From Gemmatimonadota bacterium (GTDB lineage: Bacteria > Gemmatimonadota > Gemmatimonadetes > Longimicrobiales > Gaopeijiaceae), in contig SKKN01000056.1 of assembly GCA_007121455.1 (NCBI GenBank), positions 1 through 36,587 of the forward strand: a stretch of DNA of 36,587 nucleotides, given 5' to 3'. How positions within the stretch are numbered: the first letter of the stretch is position 1; the number at the start of each line of letters is the position of its first letter. The position numbers and the translations under genes are program-made. Positions 30,865 to 36,587 of this stretch are shown here, piece by piece. Below the pieces are notes generated by a model. It was not told where the DNA came from. It was given only the letters and a program-made list of their open reading frames with translations, and did not search any database.

Positions 30865-32598
30865 GTGAACACCGAAACCCGTTTCCTGCTCGCCGTCCTC
30901 CTCATGATGGGCGTCCTGATCGGGACGAACGTCCTCTTTCCGCCTCCCGCCCCCGAGGACGTGCCGGTCGAGGAGGAGGTGGAGGCGCCGGTCGAAGAGC
31001 GTGAGCCGACGCCCGAGGAGGTCGCGCCGGAAGCGGCGCCCGAGGTGCCGCAAGTGCCCCCGGGGATCGTCGAAGCCCCACCGGAAGAGGAGGAGGTACC
31101 GGCCGTAGAGCCCGAAGAGGTGGCGGCGGAGAAGATCGTGGAGGTGGAGGGGCCCCTCTACCGGATGCGCTTCTCGAACCAAGGTGCGGCGCTCGTGGGA
31201 GCGGAGCTCCTCCAGTTCCAGACGTTCGTGGAGCCGAATGGCCCGGTTCGCCTCGTCCACGAAGGAGACCGGACGTTGCTCTCTCACCGGATCCTGGTCG
31301 GAGCGGATACGATCGATTTGCGGGGGGCTCCATTCGAGGTGGAGCCCTCGGACGGCCTGCGACTCGAGGCGGGGGGAGATTCCGGCACGCTGACCTTCCG
31401 GTACCGGCACCCCGACGTCGCCTTCGGACTCGAGGTCGAGTATCTCTTCGATCCCGACTCGTACCTCGTGGAGGCACGGGGTCGTGTGTTGGGAATCGAC
31501 CGCGGGCTCCTCATCACCGGCCTCGGCAGCGGGCTTCAGTTCAACGAGGTGGATCCGGACGAAGAGGCGAGCGCGATGCAGTACGTCGTGAACCACCGCC
31601 AGGAAGGCATCCGCTCCCGAGCCCTCGAGGACATCGAAGCGCGACGTGTGGAGGATGGACCCTTCTTCTGGGCCGCGATGAAGAGCCGCTATTTCCTGTT
31701 GGCGCTCCTTCCCCACGCGGAGGTGGGGGGCGCCGATCACGTCGGCGGCCTCCTCGTGGACGAGATGGAAGGAGAGTACCGGGCCGAAGTGGCCGCGACC
31801 TTCCCCGTGGGCCGGGATGGGATCTTCGCGTATCGCGTGTTTGCAGGGCCGCAGGACTTCGGTCAACTCCAGGCACTGGGCCACGACCTGGAACAGGTGA
31901 GCCCGGTAGGGTGGGGGTTCTTCCGACCCATTCTCAGGCCCTTCGTCGGCCTCGTCACGAGGATCCTGGTTTTTTTCCACCAGAGCCTCGACATCGGATA
32001 CGGCTGGGTTCTCGTCCTCTTCGGAGTGCTGATGCGGGTAATCCTCTTCCCGCTCAACCACAAGGCCATGAAGGCTCAGCTCCGGAACATGGCCGTCCAA
32101 CCCCTGCTGAAGGACATCCAGACGAAGTACAAGGATCAGCCGGAGAAGATGCAGAAGGAGCTGATGAGGCTCTACAAGGAGCATGGCTTCAACCCCATCG
32201 GCGGGTGTTGGCCGATGTTGATCCCGCTCCCGATCCTCATCGCCCTCTTCTTCGTGTTGCGGGAGACGATCGAGCTCCGGGGGGTGCCCTTCCTCTGGCT
32301 GCCCGACCTCTCGCTGAGGGACCCGTATTTCATCCTGCCGGTCCTGCTCGGCCTCTCGATGTTCCTCCTCCAATGGATGAACATTCGGGTGATGGACGAG
32401 GTGCCCCCGCAGATGAAGATGATGATGTGGATCCTTCCCTTCTTCATGGTGGTGATCTTCTCCGCGCTCCCGTCGGGGCTGAACCTCTACTACTTCACCG
32501 CGAACATGGCGACGCTGCCGCAGTCGTACTGGATCGCCCAGGAGCGGCGAAAGGCCCAGGCGGAGCAGAAGGCCCTGGCGCCCACGCCAGGAGACTGA
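30865..32598 (+). CDS. yidC: Membrane protein insertase YidC
   Basis: The 577-residue protein starts with a membrane helix (RFLLAVLLMMGVLIGTNVLF), then a long Pro/Glu-rich linker (about 28-90, mainly EEV/APE repeats) and a periplasmic beta domain (about 95-340). The conserved insertase core follows (about 365-560): VLFGVLMRVILFPLNHKAMK, FNPIGGCWPMLIPLPILIAL and SGLNLYYFTANM. It inserts membrane proteins with or without the Sec channel. GTG at 30865 gives the usual N-terminus; GGGAGG is about 14 bases away, and an in-frame ATG at 30835 is the alternative. Confidence 0.95.
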   Translation: MNTETRFLLAVLLMMGVLIGTNVLFPPPAPEDVPVEEEVEAPVEEREPTPEEVAPEAAPEVPQVPPGIVEAPPEEEEVPAVEPEEVAAEKIVEVEGPLYRMRFSNQGAALVGAELLQFQTFVEPNGPVRLVHEGDRTLLSHRILVGADTIDLRGAPFEVEPSDGLRLEAGGDSGTLTFRYRHPDVAFGLEVEYLFDPDSYLVEARGRVLGIDRGLLITGLGSGLQFNEVDPDEEASAMQYVVNHRQEGIRSRALEDIEARRVEDGPFFWAAMKSRYFLLALLPHAEVGGADHVGGLLVDEMEGEYRAEVAATFPVGRDGIFAYRVFAGPQDFGQLQALGHDLEQVSPVGWGFFRPILRPFVGLVTRILVFFHQSLDIGYGWVLVLFGVLMRVILFPLNHKAMKAQLRNMAVQPLLKDIQTKYKDQPEKMQKELMRLYKEHGFNPIGGCWPMLIPLPILIALFFVLRETIELRGVPFLWLPDLSLRDPYFILPVLLGLSMFLLQWMNIRVMDEVPPQMKMMMWILPFFMVVIFSALPSGLNLYYFTANMATLPQSYWIAQERRKAQAEQKALAPTPGD

Positions 32599-32613
32599 CG
32601 AGGAGGGACAGAG

Positions 32614-34002
32614 GTGGCTCGGGGTCCGATTCCCAGCGACACCATCGCCGCCCTCAGCACCGCGGTCGGCCGAGGCGCGACCGCCGTGGTGCGTCTCTCC
32701 GGCCCGGAGGCGGTCGAGGTCCTTCTCCTCGTGGCGCCCGAGCTCCCGGAGGTGCCCGCTCCCCGGCGTGCTCGCTTCGCTCGCATCATCCACCCCGAGG
32801 ACAGCACGGTCGTGGACCAGGCCGTGGTGACGGTCTTCCGCGCTCCAGAGAGCTATACGGGTGAGGACGTGGTGGAGATCTCCGGGCACGGCGGGTGGCT
32901 TGCGCCCAGCCTCGTCCTCGACGCATGCCTCGCGGCTGGCGCGCGGGAGGCGGAGCCGGGAGAGTTCACGCGCCGGGCGTTCCTGAACGGGAAGCTGGAC
33001 CTGGTGCAGGCGGAAGCCGTCCTGGACCTGGTGGAGGGGAGGAGCCGTGCCCTCCACTCGGCCGCGGTGCATCAGTTGGACCGGGGTCTCTCCATGCGGA
33101 TCGGCCGGCTGCGCGAGGCCCTGATCGGGCTCGAGGCCCTCCTCGTGCATCATATCGACTTCCCGGAGGAGGACGACGCCCCGGTCTCGGTCGATGCGAT
33201 CGGCGGGGAAGCGGGCACGCTCCTGGAGGCCCTGGACGACCTCCTCGCCACGGCGCCGGAAGGGGAGCTGCTCCGGGAGGGGGCGCTGACCGTGCTCGCG
33301 GGTCGGCCGAATTCAGGGAAGTCGAGCCTGTTCAATGCGTTGCTGGGGGAAGAACGGGCGATTGTCACCGAGGTGCCGGGGACGACGCGCGATGCGCTCG
33401 AAGCGGTGGTGACGCTCGGAGGCTTCCCTTTCCGGATCGTCGACACGGCGGGCGTACGGAAGGGGGGGGAGCGTGTGGAGCGGGTGGGGATCGAGGTGGC
33501 GCGGCGATACGTCGCGCGTGCGGATCTGGTGCTTCTCTGCGTTCCGGCCGCGGAGGCGTGGAGTGCGGCAGATGCCGAATTCGTGGCTGGAGGTTTGGAG
33601 TGCCCGGTGGTGGTCCTCCGGACGAAGGCGGATCTGGCCGTGGAGATGGCGCCGCCCGCGGGTGGAGTAGCTCGGCCCGCGGGGCGCCTGTCGGTGTCGG
33701 CGCTGACGGGCGAGGGCCTGGACGGCATGCGGGAGCTGCTTCCGAAGCTCGTCTACGAGGGGCTGGTCCGGGCGGAGGGGGGCGCGCCGGTGCTCACGCG
33801 GCGCCGGCAGAGCCGCGCGGTGCGGCGTGCGCGGGATGAGGTGGCGGAGTTTCGGAGGGCGCTGACGGAGATCGGGCTCCCACCGGAGGTGGCATCGGCA
33901 CATCTGAAGGAGGCGGCTTCGGCGCTCGAGGAGGTCGTGGGCGGGGTGTCGACCGAAGACGTGCTGGATCAAGTATTTCGCCAGTTCTGTATCGGAAAGT
34001 AG
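32614..34002 (+). CDS. mnmE: tRNA modification GTPase MnmE
   Basis: The 462-residue protein has the N-terminal folate-binding domain (DTIAALSTAVGRGATAVVRL; GEFTRRAFLNGKLDLVQAEA), a G domain with GRPNSGKSSLFNAL, TTRD, DTAG and a TKAD motif in place of NKxD, and the invariant C-terminus FCIGK. With MnmG it makes the cmnm5/nm5 group on uridine 34 of tRNAs. Start GTG at 32614 follows a GAGGAGGG run. Confidence 0.96.
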   Translation: MARGPIPSDTIAALSTAVGRGATAVVRLSGPEAVEVLLLVAPELPEVPAPRRARFARIIHPEDSTVVDQAVVTVFRAPESYTGEDVVEISGHGGWLAPSLVLDACLAAGAREAEPGEFTRRAFLNGKLDLVQAEAVLDLVEGRSRALHSAAVHQLDRGLSMRIGRLREALIGLEALLVHHIDFPEEDDAPVSVDAIGGEAGTLLEALDDLLATAPEGELLREGALTVLAGRPNSGKSSLFNALLGEERAIVTEVPGTTRDALEAVVTLGGFPFRIVDTAGVRKGGERVERVGIEVARRYVARADLVLLCVPAAEAWSAADAEFVAGGLECPVVVLRTKADLAVEMAPPAGGVARPAGRLSVSALTGEGLDGMRELLPKLVYEGLVRAEGGAPVLTRRRQSRAVRRARDEVAEFRRALTEIGLPPEVASAHLKEAASALEEVVGGVSTEDVLDQVFRQFCIGK

Positions 34003-34050
34003 AGGGGTGGAGTACGGAGGGGGCGTAGGGGCAAGAGAGGAGGTGCGGGC

Positions 34051-34338
34051 ATGAGCGGAAACGACGCAGCAGCCAGACGATTCGTGGTCCGGGGACGGGT
34101 GCAGGGTGTGGGCTTTCGTTGGTGGACGCAGAAGACGGCCGGGCAACTTGGGGTGTCCGGGTGGGTGCGGAACCGGGAGGATGGGGCGGTGGAGGTCTTC
34201 GCCGAGGGTCCGGAGGACGCGGTGGGGGACCTCGGTGCCCATCTGCGCGAAGGACCGCCTTCGGCGACGGTCGAGGAGGTCTTGGAGGAGGAAGCACCGG
34301 CGTCCGGGGAGAGCGGGGGGTTCGGGATCCGGCATTGA
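34051..34338 (+). CDS. acyP: Acylphosphatase
   Basis: The 95-residue protein has the acylphosphatase signatures [13 protein letters not shown] (catalytic R23) and [13 protein letters not shown] (catalytic N41). It hydrolyses acyl phosphates such as 1,3-bisphosphoglycerate. It lies between mnmE and mnmG, which are adjacent or separated by jag in many genomes; its presence here is a local insertion with no evident functional link. Confidence 0.94.
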   Translation: MSGNDAAARRFVVRGRVQGVGFRWWTQKTAGQLGVSGWVRNREDGAVEVFAEGPEDAVGDLGAHLREGPPSATVEEVLEEEAPASGESGGFGIRH

Positions 34339-34415
34339 GCAACGGGCGAGGAAGTGGGCGGAAGGAGAGAGATGAGCGGTCGACGTGGAGGCCGGAGGCG
34401 AGGAGAAGCGAACGG

Positions 34416-36332
34416 ATGAGGGAGAGCTACGACGTCATCGTCATCGGCGGTGGCCACGCGGGCGCCGAGGCGGCCGCAGCGGCGGCCCGACTCGGTTCGC
34501 GGACGCTGCTGGTGACACCGGATCTGGGGCGCATCGGGCAGATGAGCTGCAATCCCGCAATCGGGGGGGTGGCAAAGGGGGTCGTGGCGCGGGAGGTGGA
34601 TGCGCTCGGCGGCGTGATGGGACGCGCCACGGACGCGTCGCGGATCCAGTTCCGGATGCTCAACCGTTCCAAGGGACCCGCGGTACGGGGGCCGAGGGCG
34701 CAGTGCGATCGCGGATTGTACGTGCGGGCGGTGCGCCGCATTCTGGACGAGTTGCCGAACCTGGAGCTCTTCCAGGAGGTGGTGACGGAGCTTTTGGTCG
34801 ACGTGGACGGTGTTCGAGGAGTGAGGACGCGGGGCGGGCTCCAGTTCGATGCGAAGGCGGTAGTGGTGACGGCGGGTACCTTCCTCCGAGGAAAGATCCA
34901 TGTGGGGGGCGGCGTCGGCGTCGGTGGGGGGCGTGCCGGCGAGGCGGCGTCCCTCGAGCTCGCGGAGGCGCTCGAGGCCCGGGGGCTCCGGGTCGAGCGG
35001 TTCAAGACGGGCACCCCTCCTCGGATCGATGGGCGGACGGTGGACTTCTCCCGGCTCGAGCTTCAAGAGGGGGATCCGGAGGATTTCCGATTCAGTGCAT
35101 ACCACCGGGAGGAGATCCCCGAACAACGACCGTGTTGGATCGGGTGGGCGGGTGAGGGGCTCAAGGCGGTGGTGACGCGAAGCCTCGATCAGAGCGCCCT
35201 CTACGGCGGAGAGATCTCCGGGCGCGGCCCTCGGTACTGCCCGTCGATCGAGGACAAGGTCGTGCGGTTCCCGAATGCGCCGCGTCATCAGGTGTTTTTG
35301 GAGCCGGAGGGCCTGGAAACCACCGAGATCTACGTGAATGGGCTGTCGACCTCCCTCCCTGCCGAAGTCCAGCTCGAGTTCCTCCGCACTATTCCGGGGT
35401 TGGAAGAGGTGCGGATGACTCGGGTCGGATACGCCATCGAGTACGACTACTTTCCGCCGCACCAGCTCACGCATGCACTCGAGGTCCGCGAAGTGGAGGG
35501 GTTGTACTTTGCCGGCCAGATCAATGGCACCACCGGATACGAGGAGGCGGCGGGCCAGGGTGTGATCGCCGGTGCAAACGCGGCGCTGCGGGTACAGGCC
35601 CGGGATCCGGTCGTGCTGGACCGGGATGAGGCGTACATCGGAGTCCTCATCGACGATCTGGTGACGAAGGGGGTGGATGAGCCGTACCGACTGTTCACCT
35701 CGAGGGCCGAGTTCAGGCTGCTACTGAGGCAGGACAATGCCCCTGCGCGGCTGGGGCCGCGCGCCCGGGAGGTCGGTCTCCTGATGGCGAGCCAGGCGGA
35801 GGCACTGGAGCGGCGCCTCGGGGAGGAACGACGGATCCGGGCCTGGTTCGATGAGACTCTGCTTCCCCCGCTGAGCGTGCATGAGGTCCTCGAGGAAGTC
35901 GGAAGCTCGCCGATACAGAGCCCCACGCTCGCGGTGGACCTGCTCCGCCGCCCGGAGGTCCCAGCGAAGGGTCTGCTGTGGGCGGGGGGTCAGGCACTGG
36001 AGGGGGACGGAACGGAGGATGCATTGGCGGCCGTGGAAGTCGAGGTCAAGTACGAGGGGTACGTGCGGAAGGAAGCCAAGCGGGCAGAGCGGCTCAGGGC
36101 GCGTGCAGAGTTCCGCATCCCGGCAGATGCTCCGTTTGCGGAGATGGAAACCCTGTCGAAGGAGGCGAGGGAGAAGCTCGCGCAAGTGCGTCCAGAAAGC
36201 CTGGCGCAGGCCGGACGGGTGTCCGGAGTGTCGCCGGCGGATCTTCAGAACCTCGTGCTCGAGGTGCGTCGGATGGGGGGAGGTGGGGCGCGGGAGGCCC
36301 GAAGAAGTGCGGAGGCGGATGCGAAGACATAG
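34416..36332 (+). CDS. mnmG: tRNA uridine-5-carboxymethylaminomethyl modification enzyme MnmG
   Basis: The 638-residue protein has the FAD-binding [12 protein letters not shown] at its start, [13 protein letters not shown] and [11 protein letters not shown], followed by [12 protein letters not shown], the RYCPSIEDK motif and [16 protein letters not shown]. It is a full-length MnmG/GidA, partner of MnmE for tRNA wobble-uridine modification. AGGAGA lies ten bases before the ATG. It is the last gene of the operon in view. Confidence 0.97.
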   Translation: MRESYDVIVIGGGHAGAEAAAAAARLGSRTLLVTPDLGRIGQMSCNPAIGGVAKGVVAREVDALGGVMGRATDASRIQFRMLNRSKGPAVRGPRAQCDRGLYVRAVRRILDELPNLELFQEVVTELLVDVDGVRGVRTRGGLQFDAKAVVVTAGTFLRGKIHVGGGVGVGGGRAGEAASLELAEALEARGLRVERFKTGTPPRIDGRTVDFSRLELQEGDPEDFRFSAYHREEIPEQRPCWIGWAGEGLKAVVTRSLDQSALYGGEISGRGPRYCPSIEDKVVRFPNAPRHQVFLEPEGLETTEIYVNGLSTSLPAEVQLEFLRTIPGLEEVRMTRVGYAIEYDYFPPHQLTHALEVREVEGLYFAGQINGTTGYEEAAGQGVIAGANAALRVQARDPVVLDRDEAYIGVLIDDLVTKGVDEPYRLFTSRAEFRLLLRQDNAPARLGPRAREVGLLMASQAEALERRLGEERRIRAWFDETLLPPLSVHEVLEEVGSSPIQSPTLAVDLLRRPEVPAKGLLWAGGQALEGDGTEDALAAVEVEVKYEGYVRKEAKRAERLRARAEFRIPADAPFAEMETLSKEAREKLAQVRPESLAQAGRVSGVSPADLQNLVLEVRRMGGGGAREARRSAEADAKT

Positions 36333-36587
36333 TGTAGTGTCGCAGAACTCACGTGAGCACCGAGAGTGTCGAAGCGCCGCTCCAGGTGGGCGCGACGACG
36401 GGGCATAGCACCGCTACGACGAGGAGGAGCAACGACCTTGGAGCGGATGCAGCGGCGCTCGATCCGTCATCCCGGGTTATTCACCACGCCGATTTGAGTG
36501 ACTATCGGTAACTATCACGGCTCTATGGCCTGCTTGCGGAGGGATCCAGGGTGGTGGGAGCCGAGACGGCCCCCTTTCCCCCATCCC
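36333..36587. other. Downstream of mnmG, no gene seen
   Basis: No convincing ORF starts here on either strand. It contains a 10-bp palindrome CTCACGTGAG (36348-36357) and a slightly AT-richer patch with ACTATC twice, ten bases apart (36502-36517). An rsmG or parA gene, which often follows mnmG, would lie beyond the window. Confidence 0.4.

Noticed and set aside
30661-33153. Very long minus-strand open frame (830 codons) opposite yidD-yidC-mnmE
   Set aside because: It is antisense to three well-identified genes; its His/Arg/Glu-rich content is what the complement of GC-rich codons gives.
36345-36360. parS-like site around CTCACGTGAG
   Set aside because: Only the inner eight of sixteen positions match the parS consensus, and no parA or parB is in the window.
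1-36587. CRISPR array, tRNA, rRNA or riboswitch
   Set aside because: No regularly spaced repeats, no cloverleaf with T-loop GTTCRA-type pattern and no recognised riboswitch core were seen by eye.

Overview
The window is GC-rich chromosomal DNA from a Gram-negative-type bacterium. It has lipoproteins, a predicted outer-membrane barrel and YidC with a large periplasmic domain. The abundance of PAS/histidine-kinase genes, a KaiC-like ATPase, a DUF305/LVIVD-repeat pair and the GC content would fit Gemmatimonadota or a relative; that placement is inference from gene style, because there is no rRNA to check it.

Right half (about 26.3-36.6 kb): the replication-origin neighbourhood. pyrE is followed by dnaN and dnaA, both leftward, with a 304-bp predicted oriC between them. 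It carries a cluster of degenerate DnaA boxes, a TAG-trinucleotide run resembling DnaA-trios and a nested inverted repeat. Divergent from dnaA is the operon rpmH-rnpA-yidD-yidC-mnmE-acyP-mnmG, with a small acylphosphatase gene between the two tRNA-modification genes. rpmH (49 aa) and the TTG-started yidD are easily missed.

Middle (about 19.1-26.2 kb): a hotdog thioesterase overlapping a 4'-phosphopantetheinyl transferase. Facing them is a tightly overlapping five-gene leftward operon: lipoprotein with a PrcB-like C-terminus, membrane sensor kinase, sigma-54 activator, secreted coiled-coil protein, beta-barrel-like protein. It looks like one envelope sensing/response unit and is my best candidate for an undescribed system.

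Left half (about 0-19 kb): an accessory region rich in signalling genes. It has PAS proteins, a KaiC-like double ATPase translationally coupled to a response regulator, a hybrid kinase, a lipoprotein serpin, a sensor kinase split by one in-frame TAA, a DksA/TraR-type zinc-finger protein, the DUF305 and LVIVD secreted pair, a short-chain dehydrogenase, an unrecognised 472-aa protein and a single-domain response regulator. Between these lie fragments of lost genes: an IS91-type HUH transposase piece, three separate scraps that look like sensor-kinase modules, and a CheB/kinase chimera. Three copies of a palindrome-rich repeat of about 190 bp occur here, all in the same orientation and none in the right half. 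No tRNA, rRNA, CRISPR array or intact insertion sequence was seen.
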